Positions 18,063 to 28,688 are shown, counted from the first letter of the stretch. The stretch: DNA of 64,000 nucleotides from Kutzneria sp. CA-103260 (GCF_018263855.1 NZ_CP073318.1:4774001-4838000), one strand, 5' to 3'. The notes: generated by a model from the sequence alone, not told the origin. Numbers and translations are program-made.

Positions 18063-19121
18063 TCAATCTAGAACGTGTTCCACTTCGCCGACAAGGGCCG
18101 AGGACAGCTGCTCAACCTGCGCCGTGCTTCCGCAGCCGACGAGCAGGGTGGTCACACCGGCCCGTTCCATCTCCGCGACCCGGTCCCGCACCTCGTCGGC
18201 GTTGCCGATCACGGCGATGTCCTCGACCAGCGCGTCCGGCACCACGGCCGCCGCCTCGTCCTTGCGGCCGGCGCGGAACAGCTCGCCGATCTCCGCCACC
18301 TGATCCGGATAGCCCATCCGGCTGAACACGTCGGCGTGGAAGTTCATGCCGGCCGCGCCCATGCCGCCGATGTACAGCGCCAGCACCGGCTTCATGGCCT
18401 GGACGGCGGCAGCCCGGTCGTCGGTGAGCACGATCTGGCAGCTGGCCACGATCTCGAAGTCCTCGCGGGACCGCCGCGCACCGGGCCGCGCGAAGCCCTC
18501 GTCCAGCCATTCGTTGTACAGCCCGGCCAGCCGCGGCGTGTAGTAGATGGCCAGCCAGCCGTCGGCGATCTCCGCGGTCATGGCGACGTTGCGCGGCCCC
18601 TCCGCCCCCAGCATGATCGGCACATCAGGGCGAAGCGGATGGGCTATCGACTTCAGTGGCTTGCCCAGCCCGAGCGCCCCAGGCCCCTGGTACGGAAGCG
18701 GATAGTGCCGCCCATTGTTCACCACCGGCGCCTCGCGGGCCAGCACCTGCCGCACGATCGACACGTACTCCCTGGTGCGGGCCAGCGGTTGGGCGAACGG
18801 CTGGCCGTACCAGCCCTCCACGACCTGCGGCCCGGAGACGCCCAGACCGAGGATGAACCGGCCGCCGCTGAGCCGATCCAGGGTCAGGGCGTGCATGGCG
18901 CACCCCGCGGGCGTGCGCGCCGACAGCTGGGCCACCGAGGTGCCCAGCCGCAGCCGTGACGTGCGGGATCCCCACCAGGCCAGCGGGGTGAACGCGTCCG
19001 AGCCCCAGGCCTCGGCCGCGAACACCGAGTCGAAGCCGCACCGCTCCGCCGCGGCGACCAGCTCCGGGGTGTTCGGGGCCGGCACGGGGGTCCAGTAGCC
19101 GAGTTGCAGTCCAAGCCTCAT
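18063..19121 (-). CDS. LLM-class F420-dependent oxidoreductase (Rv3520c-like)
   Basis: 352 aa from the ATG at 19121 (MRLGLQLGYW). Luciferase-like TIM barrel with family segments LGTSVAQLSARTP, LGLGVSGPQVVEGWYG and KSIAHPLRPDVPIMLGAEGPRN. It should use reduced F420 or flavin. It is divergent from the DUF35/ltp genes over a KstR box, exactly as Rv3520c is in M. tuberculosis. The precise reaction in sterol catabolism is not established. Five bases separate its stop from the fadD start downstream. Confidence 0.85.
   Translation of the reverse strand: MRLGLQLGYWTPVPAPNTPELVAAAERCGFDSVFAAEAWGSDAFTPLAWWGSRTSRLRLGTSVAQLSARTPAGCAMHALTLDRLSGGRFILGLGVSGPQVVEGWYGQPFAQPLARTREYVSIVRQVLAREAPVVNNGRHYPLPYQGPGALGLGKPLKSIAHPLRPDVPIMLGAEGPRNVAMTAEIADGWLAIYYTPRLAGLYNEWLDEGFARPGARRSREDFEIVASCQIVLTDDRAAAVQAMKPVLALYIGGMGAAGMNFHADVFSRMGYPDQVAEIGELFRAGRKDEAAAVVPDALVEDIAVIGNADEVRDRVAEMERAGVTTLLVGCGSTAQVEQLSSALVGEVEHVLD
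18069..18082. promoter_or_regulatory. KstR operator before fadD (16513-18057)
   Basis: TAGAACGTGTTCCA matches the KstR consensus at nearly all positions. It lies inside the last codons of the upstream F420 oxidoreductase gene, so the fadD has its own regulated promoter despite a gap of only a few bases. Confidence 0.82.
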
Positions 19122-19143
19122 GGCTTCATCTTGCCGCAAAAAC

Positions 19144-19157
19144 GAGAACGTGTTTCA
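19144..19157. promoter_or_regulatory. KstR operator between F420 oxidoreductase and DUF35-ltp operon
   Basis: GAGAACGTGTTTCA keeps the AGAAC-N2-GTT core of the KstR palindrome. It is 22 bases before the minus-strand gene start and 9 bases before the plus-strand GTG, so both divergent units could be controlled. Confidence 0.78.
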
Positions 19158-19165
19158 CTTCGAAG

Positions 19166-20125
19166 GTGACGATCAGCTCGGAACCGTTGAGCGCCCCGCT
19201 GGACGTGGGCTTCGACTACACCCGCTCGCTCGGGCCGGTGCTGGGCCGGTTCGCCACGGGTCTGCGCGAGCACAGGATCGCCGGCGTGCGCGGCTCGGAC
19301 GGCCGGGTCCTGGTGCCGCCGGCCGAATACGACCCGGTGACCGCGGAGAAGCTGACCGAGTTCGTCGACGTCGCCACCGAAGGCGTCGTGCAGACGTGGT
19401 CGTGGAACCCGCAACCGCCTGCGGGGCAACCACTTTCGCACGCCTTCGCGTGGGCGCTGGTCAAACTGGACGGCGCCGACACCGGCCTGCTGCACGCCGT
19501 CGACGCCAGGTCGCCGGACCGGATGAGCACTGGCATGCGGGTCCGCGTGCGTTGGGCGGCTGGGCCGACCGGCAGCATCCGTGACATCGAGTGCTTCGAA
19601 CCTCTTGACGCGGAACCGGTTCAGCGCGATCCGGTCGGCGGCGAGGCCGTCACGATGCTGACGACACCGATCCACCTCCAGTACCAGCACACGGCGTCGC
19701 CGGAGGAAAGCCGTTACCTGCGCGGACTGGCCGAGGGCCGGCTGCTCGGACAGCGCTGCCCGGCCTGCGGCAAGGTCTACATCCCGCCGCGCGGCTCCTG
19801 CCCCACCGACGGCGTGCCCACCGAGGACGAGGTCGAACTGCCCGACCACGGTGTGGTCACCACGTTCTGCGTGGTGAACGTGCCGTTCCTCGGCCAGCGG
19901 ATCAAGCCGCCCTACGTGGCCGCGTACATCTTGTTGGAGGGTGCGGACATTCCGTTCCAGCACCTGGTGCTGGGCTGCACCGCCGACGAGGTCCGAATGG
20001 GCCTGCGGGTGCGGGCGCACTGGCGGCCGCGCGAGCAGTGGGGCACCACGCTGGAGAACATCGACCACTTCGAGCCCTCCGGCGAACCGGACGCGCCCTA
20101 TGAGTCTTTCGCCCAACATCTCTAG
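19166..20125 (+). CDS. Tandem OB-fold / DUF35 zinc-ribbon protein, partner of Ltp-type thiolase or aldolase
   Basis: 319 aa. The N-terminal half (1-150) looks like an OB-fold domain without Cys. The C-terminal half (165-319) is a DUF35 protein with a zinc ribbon CPACGKVYIPPRGSC followed by an OB fold. DUF35 proteins bind thiolase-like enzymes and hold steroid acyl-CoAs, as ChsH2 does with Ltp2 in retro-aldol side-chain removal. Direct neighbours ltp4 and ltp3 support this. GTG start nine bases after a KstR box, with GAAG before it. Equivalent to Rv3521 by position. Confidence 0.85.
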   Translation: MTISSEPLSAPLDVGFDYTRSLGPVLGRFATGLREHRIAGVRGSDGRVLVPPAEYDPVTAEKLTEFVDVATEGVVQTWSWNPQPPAGQPLSHAFAWALVKLDGADTGLLHAVDARSPDRMSTGMRVRVRWAAGPTGSIRDIECFEPLDAEPVQRDPVGGEAVTMLTTPIHLQYQHTASPEESRYLRGLAEGRLLGQRCPACGKVYIPPRGSCPTDGVPTEDEVELPDHGVVTTFCVVNVPFLGQRIKPPYVAAYILLEGADIPFQHLVLGCTADEVRMGLRVRAHWRPREQWGTTLENIDHFEPSGEPDAPYESFAQHL

Positions 20126-20134
20126 GAGGCCCTC

Positions 20135-21186
20135 GTGAGCGAGGTGGCGGTCGTCGGCTTCGCGCAGGCGCCGAACGTGCGCCGCACACCCGGCACCACC
20201 AACGGCGTCGAGATGCTGGTGCCGGTGTTCCACCGGCTGCTCGCCGACACCGGCCTGACCAAGCAGGACATCGGGTTCTGGTGCTCGGGGTCGTCGGACT
20301 ACCTGGCCGGGCGGGCGTTCTCGTTCATCGCGGCGGTCGACGCCATCGGCGCGTTCCCGCCGATCATGGAGTCGCACGTGGAGATGGACGCCGCGTGGGC
20401 GCTGTACGAGGCGTGGGTGAAGATCCGCACCGGCGAGGTCGAGACCGCCCTGGTGTACGGCTTCGGCAAGTCCTCGGCCGGCGAGCTGCGGCGGGTGCTG
20501 GCCATGCAGATGGACCCGTACCTGGTGACGCCCCTGTGGCCGGATTCCGTTGGCGTGGCCGGGCTTCAGGCCCGGCTGGGCATCGACGCCGGCCTGTGGA
20601 CCGAGGCCGACATGGCCGAGGTGGCGGCGGCCAGCCGCCGGGCCGCACTGTCCAATCCGGACGCCCAGCTGGCCGGTGAGACCACGGCCGAGGAGCTGCT
20701 GAAACAGCCCTATCTGGCCGATCCCCTGCGAGCCCACGACTGTGCGCCGATCACCGACGGCGCGGCGGCGATCATCCTGGCCGCCGGCGACCGGGCCCGG
20801 GACCTGTGCGAGCGACCGGCGTGGATCTCCGGTTTCGAGCACCGCATCGACACTCCCCTGCTGGGCGCCCGGGATCTGACCACCTCGCCGTCGACCATCG
20901 CCGCGGCCAAGGCGGCCGGCGTGGACGGCGTGCAGGTGGCCGAGCTGCACGCGCCGTTCACCCACCAGGACATCCTGCTGCGCCAGGCTTTCGGGCTGGG
21001 TGAGGAGGTTCGGGTCAACCCGTCCGGCGGTGTGCTGGCCGGGCACCCGATGTTCGCCGCCGGCCTGATCCGCATCGGCGCGGCGGCCGGCGAGATCACC
21101 GCCGGTCGCGCCGACAGGGCACTGGCCCACGCCACCAGCGGGCCGTTGCTGCAACAGAATCTCGTCTGCGTGCTGGAGGGACGCTG

Positions 21187-21187
<1 letters not shown>
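20135..21187 (+). CDS. ltp4: Ltp4-like lipid-transfer/thiolase family protein
   Basis: 350 aa thiolase-fold protein (SCP-2 thiolase type). The His motif ELHAPFTHQDILL and GGVLAGHP near the C-terminus are present. The usual nucleophilic Cys region is replaced by MESHVEMDAAWALYEAW, so classical thiolysis is unlikely. Non-canonical members (Ltp2) act as retro-aldolases with a DUF35 partner, which is encoded just upstream. GTG start with AGGAGG. The stop overlaps the ltp3 start by one base. Order equals Rv3521-Rv3522-Rv3523. Confidence 0.83.
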
Positions 21188-22346
<1,159 letters not shown>

Positions 22347-22350
<4 letters not shown>

Positions 22351-23222
22351 AGTTCACGCTTGCGGTGGCGATGAATCCGCTGGACCAGCTGGTGGAGCTG
22401 GCCCGGACGGCCGAGGAGTGCGGCTTCGCGTCCGTCGCGCTGCCGGATTCCCTGTTCTACTCGGAGAAGGTGTCCGCGGACTATCCGTACACACCGGACG
22501 GCTCACGGTTCTGGAACGCCGACACGCCGTGGGTGGACCCGCTGATCGCGGCCGCCGCGATGGGCACCGCCACCGAGCGGATCCGCTTCTACACACAGGT
22601 GCTCAAGCTCGGCTCCCGCAACCCCGTGCTGCTCGCGCGGCAGGTCGGCTCCGTCGCGGCGCTGACCGGCGACCGGTTCGGGCTCGGTGTCGGCCTCGGC
22701 TGGTCACCGGAGGAATTCGCCTGGTGCGGCACGGAGTACGCGCACCGCGGGCCGCGGTGCGACGAGATGATCGACGTCCTGAAGCTGATCCTCGGCGGCG
22801 GCATGGTCGAGTACCACGGCGAGTACTACGACTTCGACAAGCTGCAGATGAGCCCCGCGCCCCAGCGGCCGGTGCCGATCTACGTCGGCGGGCACACCGA
22901 GGCCGGCCTGCGCCGCGCCGCCCGCACGGGCGACGGCTGGACCTCCGCGATGATCAAGTTCGACGACCTGCGGCAGGTCATCGGCCGGCTCGGCGAGCTG
23001 CGCGCGGAGTACGGCCGCGCCGACGAGCCGTTCGAGATCCAGGCCGTGTGCATCGACAAGTTCGGCGTCGACGGCTACCGGGACCTGTTCGAGGCCGGCG
23101 TCACCGACGTGATCGTGATGCCGTGGATGAACTACGGCATCGGTTTCGACGGCGAGCTGGCCGCGAAGCAGGACGCGGTGCGGCGCTTCACCCACGACGT
23201 GATCGAGCAGGTGACGGCGTGA
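22347..23222 (+). CDS. LLM-class F420-dependent oxidoreductase
   Basis: 291 aa from the GTG at 22347 (MKFTLAVAMNPLDQL), which overlaps the ltp3 stop as GTGA. Luciferase-like TIM barrel with TERIRFYTQVLKLGSRNPVLLARQ, GLGVGLGWSPEEF and PVPIYVGGHTEAGLRRA, typical of F420-type family members (Rv-type TIGR03619 group). Transcribed with the DUF35-ltp genes, so probably a redox step on steroid intermediates. The substrate is unknown. Confidence 0.8.
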
Positions 23223-23650
23223 TCGACTGGCGGGCGTCGAAGGTCGAGCACCCGGCGCGGCTGGCCTCCTGGCGGTCCATGGAGGCGGTGGTGGCCGGGG
23301 CCAAGGAGAAGTGGATCTCCCTGTTCGCCCCGGACGGCTCGGTCGAGGACCCGGTGGGTCCGTCGCCGTTCGACCCCGAGGGCGTCGGCCACCACGGCCA
23401 CGAGGCCATCGGGGCCTTCTGGGACAAGGCCATCGCCCTGGCCGAGGGCTTCGACTTCACCATGACCGACTCGTTCGCCAACGGCCTGGAGTGCGCCAAC
23501 GTCGGCACCATCACCATCCACCTGCCCGGCGGCAACCTGATGGACACCGACGGGGTGTTCGTCTACCGGATCAACGAGGACGGCCTGATCCGGTCGGTCC
23601 GGGCGCACTGGGAGATGGAACGCGCGATGGGCACCCTACGCGCCAAGTGA
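23219..23650 (+). CDS. SnoaL/NTF2-like protein
   Basis: 143 aa from the GTG at 23219 (GTGA overlap with the preceding gene). It fits the cone-shaped NTF2/SnoaL fold. KEKWISLFAPDGSVEDPVGPSPFDPEG is the typical SnoaL-like start with a polar pocket, and a C-terminal VFRYRIN-like strand follows. Families with this fold include ketosteroid isomerases. Isomerase or hydratase activity on a steroid CoA ester would suit the operon, but no catalytic residues can be fixed from sequence alone. Ends 15 bases inside the convergent phosphotransferase gene. Confidence 0.75.
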   Translation: MIDWRASKVEHPARLASWRSMEAVVAGAKEKWISLFAPDGSVEDPVGPSPFDPEGVGHHGHEAIGAFWDKAIALAEGFDFTMTDSFANGLECANVGTITIHLPGGNLMDTDGVFVYRINEDGLIRSVRAHWEMERAMGTLRAK

Positions 23651-24496
23651 GGGCAGCCCCAGGACCCGGGTCGCCCACGGTAGCGCGGCTTCCAGCTGTG
23701 TGCGCTGGACGCCGCGCACCCCCGGCCCACCGGGCACCGGCGGCAGTCCGGCCCGGCAAGCGAAGAAGCCGGCGACGACCGCGACCATTTCCGGCTGGAA
23801 TGTCCCGACCTGCTCCGGCTGCGGTCCACCCTCGGACACCATGCTGGGCATCAGGAACGTCCTGTCCACCTCGGGGTTGGCGAGGCACGCGTGGTTCCAG
23901 TCGACGAACAGCGTCCGGTCGCCGTCGAAGCACAGGTTGTCGCTGCGGACGTCGAAGTGAATCACCCGATCGCCCTTGAGCGGTGCGGATTCCGCCGCCG
24001 CCAGCAGCACCGGCAACGCCCGGTCCAGCCACGCCGACGTGCACATTCCCAACGACAGGAACGGTTCCGGATCCTCAGCGACCTCGCGCCAGCCGCCGCC
24101 GACTCCGTCGAACTCCAGCGCGGCCAAGCCGTCCGGGACCGGCTGCTCGGCGATCTCGGTGATCGTGTCCAGCACCCTGCGCACCCGGTCCACCGACCAC
24201 GGCGGCGGCCACACCGCACGGGACAGGTCCTCCAGCACGAGGATCGGCCCCACATCGCCGTCGTCGTCCCAGCCGACCAACCTGGGCAGGAAGGATCCGC
24301 GCAGCCGGCGGTAGTTCGTGTGTTCGCGGCGGATTGCGCCGGCCGTGTACTCGTTCACGCCCTGCTTGGCGAACACCGCTGTGCCGTCGGACAGTTCCAC
24401 GATCATCCGCCGCGCCGGCGTGTAGCCACCGCCGGTGAACGGCGTCACGCGGACGACCGGCGTACCGATCGCCCGCGTGAGCCTCTGCGTCAACAC
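23636..24496 (-). CDS. Aminoglycoside phosphotransferase-family kinase
   Basis: 286 aa kinase-like protein. The catalytic loop is VIHFDVRSDNLCF and the metal-binding segment is LFVDWNHACL. The N-lobe has TAVFAKQGVNEYTAGAIRREH with the likely ATP Lys. GTG start at 24496. Family members phosphorylate small molecules (aminoglycosides, homoserine, choline and others), so resistance should not be assumed. It lies between the ltp operon and an ECF sigma pair and looks like a single-gene unit. Confidence 0.75.
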   Translation of the reverse strand: MLTQRLTRAIGTPVVRVTPFTGGGYTPARRMIVELSDGTAVFAKQGVNEYTAGAIRREHTNYRRLRGSFLPRLVGWDDDGDVGPILVLEDLSRAVWPPPWSVDRVRRVLDTITEIAEQPVPDGLAALEFDGVGGGWREVAEDPEPFLSLGMCTSAWLDRALPVLLAAAESAPLKGDRVIHFDVRSDNLCFDGDRTLFVDWNHACLANPEVDRTFLMPSMVSEGGPQPEQVGTFQPEMVAVVAGFFACRAGLPPVPGGPGVRGVQRTQLEAALPWATRVLGLPSLGA

Positions 24497-24505
24497 ACAT
24501 CCAGA

Positions 24506-25570
24506 TTACCGAGGCGCGACACCGATTTTCGTGGCGACGGCGGTTCGCACGGAGGTGAACTCGACGACGGTTCCGGCGGGTACGCCCTGCCATGCCTCGG
24601 TGCCGGCGGCGAGGGTGGTCGACCGGTTGCCGATGTAGCTGCCGGAGTCGGGGTCGATGACGATCTCCTGGCGGAGGGTGCCGTCCACAGCGCCGAGGGC
24701 CACGCCCCGCTGACCGTCCAGGTTGGCCGCATTGTCGGTGACGTCCAGGCCGGGCATCAACATCAGCGCACGGTACACAGTGGACCGAACCTCCCGAGAG
24801 GCGTCGCCCGAGGACAGCACGCCGGCGGCCATCTTCAGCATGTCGCCCTTGCCGCCCTGCTTGTTGTCCGCCCGCAGCCGGTCGTACAGCTTGGCCGGAT
24901 CGGTCGGCAGCTCGGCGATGAACCGAGGCGTCGGCTCGTACCAGTTGCCGATCCGCTGGTCGCACGGCTTGCCGTCGTCGGGCGAACCGCCCAGGGTGGG
25001 TATCTGGTGTCCGTCCCAGTCTGCGCACGGCCCTTGTCGCTCGGTCGGCTTGCCCGGCTCGAGGATCCAGCCGTCGCCCTCGGCCTTGGCCAGCTCGTCG
25101 TTGCCGACGATCCACGTGTGCCGGCCGCTGTCCTGGGACCGCATCAGCCACACGTCCGACCGGTTGGCCGGAATCCACAGGTCGCTGACGTTCTCCTGCA
25201 TGACGTCCAGGTACTTGCCCGACTTCGTCTGCACGGCGTCGAGTCCCCAGCTGTGGATGGACAGGTAGAAGTACTGTCCCGGCCCCACCGTCACCTCCGC
25301 CGAGCCGCTGGACGCCTGCTCGAGGCGCTGCACTGCCGCCGCACTGGCCTGCGGTGCCGGTCCGCCGGAGAGAAAGGTGGCCGACACGCCGGTGGCCACC
25401 GCGACCGACGCGGCGGCGGCCAGCCACCAGGCCCGGCCGCTGCGTCGACGGGGTTCCGCCGACGCGGCACGGATCGCCGCCAGCGCCCGGGCCCGCGCCT
25501 CCGGGCTGAACGCCGGCCCCGCTGGCTGGTCGGCCAGGGCCTGGTCGAGCTCGCTGTCAGTCCACATCAT
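24506..25570 (-). CDS. CU044_5270-family protein, membrane-anchored partner of ECF sigma factor
   Basis: 354 aa from the ATG at 25570 (a second ATG follows directly; a longer frame starts upstream). A short cytoplasmic N-terminus (about 45 aa, acidic) is followed by one membrane span near residues 46-65. A large extracytoplasmic domain with several Trp/Tyr-rich strands follows. This architecture and the placement directly behind an ECF sigma factor, with a 14-base overlap, are typical of actinobacterial CU044_5270 proteins. They likely act as sensors or anti-sigma factors. The anti-sigma role is inferred. Confidence 0.75.
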   Translation of the reverse strand: MMWTDSELDQALADQPAGPAFSPEARARALAAIRAASAEPRRRSGRAWWLAAAASVAVATGVSATFLSGGPAPQASAAAVQRLEQASSGSAEVTVGPGQYFYLSIHSWGLDAVQTKSGKYLDVMQENVSDLWIPANRSDVWLMRSQDSGRHTWIVGNDELAKAEGDGWILEPGKPTERQGPCADWDGHQIPTLGGSPDDGKPCDQRIGNWYEPTPRFIAELPTDPAKLYDRLRADNKQGGKGDMLKMAAGVLSSGDASREVRSTVYRALMLMPGLDVTDNAANLDGQRGVALGAVDGTLRQEIVIDPDSGSYIGNRSTTLAAGTEAWQGVPAGTVVEFTSVRTAVATKIGVAPR

Positions 25571-26114
25571 CGCTACCCCCAAGATCAATCTGCGGCGCGG
25601 CCTCGCGGAGGTGGCGGCGCACGCGGTGCAGGCGGGACCGCACGGTGCCGGCCGGGATGCCCAGCGCCTCCGCGATCTCGTTGGAGTCCATGCCGGCCCA
25701 GCTGGTCAGCAGCAGCACATCGCGGTCGGCGTCGTCCAGCTCGGCGATGGCCGCGGTCAGTTGGCGGGCGCGCAGCTGCGCGTCGACCTGCTCGACGACG
25801 CGGTTCTCGTGGCTCTCGGCGCGGGCGGCGTCAGCCAAGCGGGCCGTGGCCGCGGTCTCACGTTTGCGTCGGCGCAGGTGGTTGCGGGCAAGGTTGTTGG
25901 CGATCCCGAACAGCCAGGCGCGGACCGAGGCCCGCGCCGGGTCGAAGCCGTCCCGACCCTTCAGGGCCGCGACGAACGTGTCGGCGACCAGGTCGTCGGC
26001 CACGCCGCCGACGAGTCTGCCCAGGTAGCGGTGCAGATCATCGGCATGCGCCTCGAACAGCTGCTCGAAATCCGCGAGGTGGCCCGGTGGCGCCGCCTCG
26101 TCGGTTGCTGTCAT
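25557..26114 (-). CDS. ECF RNA polymerase sigma factor
   Basis: 185 aa from the ATG at 26114 (GTG directly before it is an alternative). Sigma region 2 is FEQLFEAHADDLHRYLGRLVG with ADDLVADTFVAAL. Region 4 is DVLLLTSWAGMDSNEIAEALGIPAGTVRSRLHRVRRHL, a clear helix-turn-helix. Coupled to the CU044_5270 gene downstream, which suggests autoregulated stress signalling. No target promoter motif could be derived. Not obviously linked to sterol metabolism. Confidence 0.9.
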   Translation of the reverse strand: MTATDEAAPPGHLADFEQLFEAHADDLHRYLGRLVGGVADDLVADTFVAALKGRDGFDPARASVRAWLFGIANNLARNHLRRRKRETAATARLADAARAESHENRVVEQVDAQLRARQLTAAIAELDDADRDVLLLTSWAGMDSNEIAEALGIPAGTVRSRLHRVRRHLREAAPQIDLGGSDDVD

Positions 26115-26167
26115 CACATCTCTACTTGGTCGCGGCCCGCACTCGTGTTCACGACCCAGTAAAGACG

Positions 26168-26212
26168 CCTGAGTGGCTTACTTGGCCACCAGGGTCAAGT
26201 AAGCCACTCAGG
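26168..26212. terminator. Terminator hairpin downstream of cyp125
   Basis: Perfect 17-bp inverted repeat, CCTGAGTGGCTTACTTG (26168-26184) and CAAGTAAGCCACTCAGG (26196-26212), with an 11-base loop and no T tract. It lies 13 bases after the cyp125 stop and before the sigma gene on the same strand, so it should insulate the two. Confidence 0.8.
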
Positions 26213-26225
26213 TTGCGAGGGAAGA

Positions 26226-27455
26226 TCAGGTGTAGGCGACCGGGAAGTGCTTGATGCCGTTGAGCCAGCCCGAGCGCAGGCGCTCCGGCTCGGCCAGCTT
26301 GTGGATGTCGGGCATCCGGTCGGCGATGGCGTTGAAGATCAGCTCGATCTCCAGCCGGGCCAGGTTGGCGCCGAGGCAGTAGTGCGTGCCGCTGCCGCCG
26401 AAGCCGAGGTGGGGGTTGGGGTCGCGGCCGATGTCGAACGTGTGCGGGTCGTCGAAGACCTCGGGGTCGAAGTTGGCCGAGCTGTAGTACATGCCGACCC
26501 GCTGCCCCTCCTTGACCGCCACGCCGCCGATCTCCACGTCCTGGGTGGCGGTGCGCTGGAAGGCGACCACCGGCGTGGCCCAGCGCACGATCTCGTCGGC
26601 GGCGGTGGCGGTGCGCTCGGCCTTGAACCGCTCCCACTGCTCGGGGTGGTCCAGGAACGCGGCCATGCCGTGGGTGATGGCGTTGCGGGTGGTCTCGTTG
26701 CCGGCGACGGCCAGCAGCAGCACGAAGAAGCCGAACTGGTCGGAGCCCAGCGCCTCGCCGTCCACGTCGGCCTGCACCAGCTTGGTGACGATGTCGTCCA
26801 TCGGGCAGGCCCGGCGCTGCTCGGCCATGTTCCAGGCGTAGCCGATCAGCTCGACGCTGGCCGCCTCCGGCTCGATGTCGTACTCGGGGTCGTCGTAGGA
26901 GATCATCTGGTTGGACCAGTCGAAGATCTTGCGCCGGTCCTCCTGCGGCACGCCGAGCAGTTCGGCGATGGCCTGCAGCGGCAGCTCGCAGGCGACCTCG
27001 GTGACGAAGTCGCCGGTGCCGCGGGCCAGGGCCTCGTCGACGATGCGCTCGGCCCGCTCGCGCAGTGCGTCGCGCAGCGAGTTGATCGACTTGGGGGTGA
27101 AGCCGCGGGACACGATGCCCCGGACCTTGGTGTGCTGCGGCGGATCCTGGTTGAGCATGATCAGCCTGATCATGTCCATACGCTCCGCGGTCATCTCGTG
27201 ACCGAAGCGGACGATCGCGCCGTTGGCTGACGAGGAGAACACGTCGCTGCGTTTGGATATCTCGCGCACGTCGGCGTGCCGGGTGACGACCCAGAAGCCG
27301 CCGTCCTGGAAGCCGGCGCAGCCGTCGGGTTGGGCGTTCCACCACACCGGCGCGGTCCTGCGCAGCTCGGCGAAGTGCTCGTGGGGCACGCCGTTGGCGT
27401 AGATGTCGGGATCGGTGAAGTCGTAGCCTTCGGGTACCACGTTGCCTCCAGGCAC
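26226..27455 (-). CDS. cyp125: CYP125-like steroid C26/C27 monooxygenase
   Basis: 409 aa cytochrome P450. Heme Cys360 lies in FGGSGTHYCLGANLAR. The I-helix is LLLAVAGNETTRNAITHG, the ExxR motif follows in EIVRW, and the meander has FDPEVF. The PEGYDFTDPDIYANGVPHEHFAELR N-terminus is characteristic of CYP125, which hydroxylates and oxidises the sterol terminal methyl to a carboxylate, the first side-chain step. It is divergent from fadA5 with two KstR boxes between them, as for Rv3545c/Rv3546. Confidence 0.93.
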   Translation of the reverse strand: MPGGNVVPEGYDFTDPDIYANGVPHEHFAELRRTAPVWWNAQPDGCAGFQDGGFWVVTRHADVREISKRSDVFSSSANGAIVRFGHEMTAERMDMIRLIMLNQDPPQHTKVRGIVSRGFTPKSINSLRDALRERAERIVDEALARGTGDFVTEVACELPLQAIAELLGVPQEDRRKIFDWSNQMISYDDPEYDIEPEAASVELIGYAWNMAEQRRACPMDDIVTKLVQADVDGEALGSDQFGFFVLLLAVAGNETTRNAITHGMAAFLDHPEQWERFKAERTATAADEIVRWATPVVAFQRTATQDVEIGGVAVKEGQRVGMYYSSANFDPEVFDDPHTFDIGRDPNPHLGFGGSGTHYCLGANLARLEIELIFNAIADRMPDIHKLAEPERLRSGWLNGIKHFPVAYT

Positions 27456-27465
27456 TTCGTCGTGC

Positions 27466-27479
27466 TGGAACGGGTTCTA
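27466..27479. promoter_or_regulatory. KstR operator for cyp125
   Basis: TGGAACGGGTTCTA, both half-sites conserved. It lies 11 bases upstream of the cyp125 start on the cyp125 side of the divergent region. Confidence 0.82.
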
Positions 27480-27544
27480 CCAAGTTCCTAGCATACAGCG
27501 TTAACTAACGGAACCCCGCTGCTCAAATGACCATTGCGACGAAC

Positions 27545-27558
27545 GAGAACCTGTTCTA
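27545..27558. promoter_or_regulatory. KstR operator for fadA5
   Basis: GAGAACCTGTTCTA, nearly identical to the consensus. It lies 12 bases before the fadA5 ATG. The cyp125-fadA5 region thus has one box per gene, 66 bases apart, rather than one shared box. Confidence 0.85.
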
Positions 27559-27569
27559 GTTTTGAGGGC

Positions 27570-28688
27570 ATGGGCACCCCGGTGATCGTGGCGGCGGCGC
27601 GGACGCCGATCGGCAGGCGCGGCGGCTGGCTGGCCGGCCTGCACGCGGCCGAGCTGCTGGGCGCGGCGCAGCAGGCCGTCGTCGAGCGGTCCGGCGTCGA
27701 TCCGGCGTTGGTGGAACAGGTGATCGGCGGCTGCGTCACCCAGGCCGGCGAGCAGTCCAACAACATCACCCGAACGGCCTGGCTGCACGCCGGCCTGCCG
27801 CAAGGCGCGGGTTGCACCACGGTGGACTGCCAGTGCGGCTCGGCCCAGCAGTCCACGCACCTGATCGCCGGCCTGATCGCCATCGGGGCGATCGACGTCG
27901 GCATCGCCTGCGGCGTGGAGGCGATGAGCCGAGTTCCCTTGCGCAGCAACGTGGGCACCGACGCCGGGATGCCACGACCGGAGTCGTGGGACATCGACCT
28001 GCCCAACCAGTACCTGGCCGCCGAGCGGATCGCCCAGCGCCGGGGCATCACCCGTGAGGACACCGACCGGTTCGGGCTGCGCTCCCAGGAACTGGCCCGC
28101 GCCGCCTGGGACGCCGGCCGGTTCCGGGACGAGGTCGTGCCGGTGAAGGGCGTCGACATCGATCAAGGCCTGCGTGAGACGAGCATGGAAGCGTTGGCGC
28201 GCTTGAAGCCCGTGCTGGAGGACGGCCTGCACACCGCCGGCACCTCCTCGCAGATTTCCGACGGCGCCAGCGCGGTGTTGTTGGTTTCTCTCGAGAAGGC
28301 CAAGGAGTTGGGGCTCACGCCGCGGGCGCGGATCGTCTCGCAGTGCCTGGTCGGCGCGGAGCCCTACTACCACCTGGACGGCCCGGTCGCCGCCACCAGT
28401 CGGGTGTTGGAGCGCAGCGGCATGAAGATCGACGACCTCGACTTGTTCGAGGTCAACGAGGCCTTCGCCTCGGTGGTGCTGTCCTGGCAGGCGGTGCACC
28501 GGCCGGATCCGGCCAAGGTCAACGTCAACGGCGGGGCGATCGCGCTGGGCCACCCGGTCGGCAGCACCGGCACCCGGCTGATCACCACCGCGCTGCACGA
28601 GCTGGAGCGCCGGGACGCCTCGACCGCGCTGATCTCGATGTGCGCCGGCGGCGCGCTGGCCACCGGCAGCATCCTGGAACGGATCTGA
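27570..28688 (+). CDS. fadA5: FadA5-like steroid beta-ketothiolase
   Basis: 372 aa thiolase from the ATG at 27570. The nucleophile is Cys89 in VDCQCGSAQQ, the His lies in VNEAFAS and GGAIALGHPVG, and the second Cys is in SMCAGG. FadA5 cleaves acetyl-CoA from the 3-ketoacyl-CoA of the sterol side chain. KstR box immediately upstream, and the cyp125 divergent arrangement is conserved. It is followed after the stop by the phosphonate locus, whose PHO-like repeat starts on the fadA5 stop codon. Confidence 0.93.
   Translation: MGTPVIVAAARTPIGRRGGWLAGLHAAELLGAAQQAVVERSGVDPALVEQVIGGCVTQAGEQSNNITRTAWLHAGLPQGAGCTTVDCQCGSAQQSTHLIAGLIAIGAIDVGIACGVEAMSRVPLRSNVGTDAGMPRPESWDIDLPNQYLAAERIAQRRGITREDTDRFGLRSQELARAAWDAGRFRDEVVPVKGVDIDQGLRETSMEALARLKPVLEDGLHTAGTSSQISDGASAVLLVSLEKAKELGLTPRARIVSQCLVGAEPYYHLDGPVAATSRVLERSGMKIDDLDLFEVNEAFASVVLSWQAVHRPDPAKVNVNGGAIALGHPVGSTGTRLITTALHELERRDASTALISMCAGGALATGSILERI

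Noticed and set aside
23636..24496. Aminoglycoside resistance gene
   Set aside because: The kinase motifs are there, but the family is broad and nothing in the context points to an antibiotic, so no resistance is claimed.
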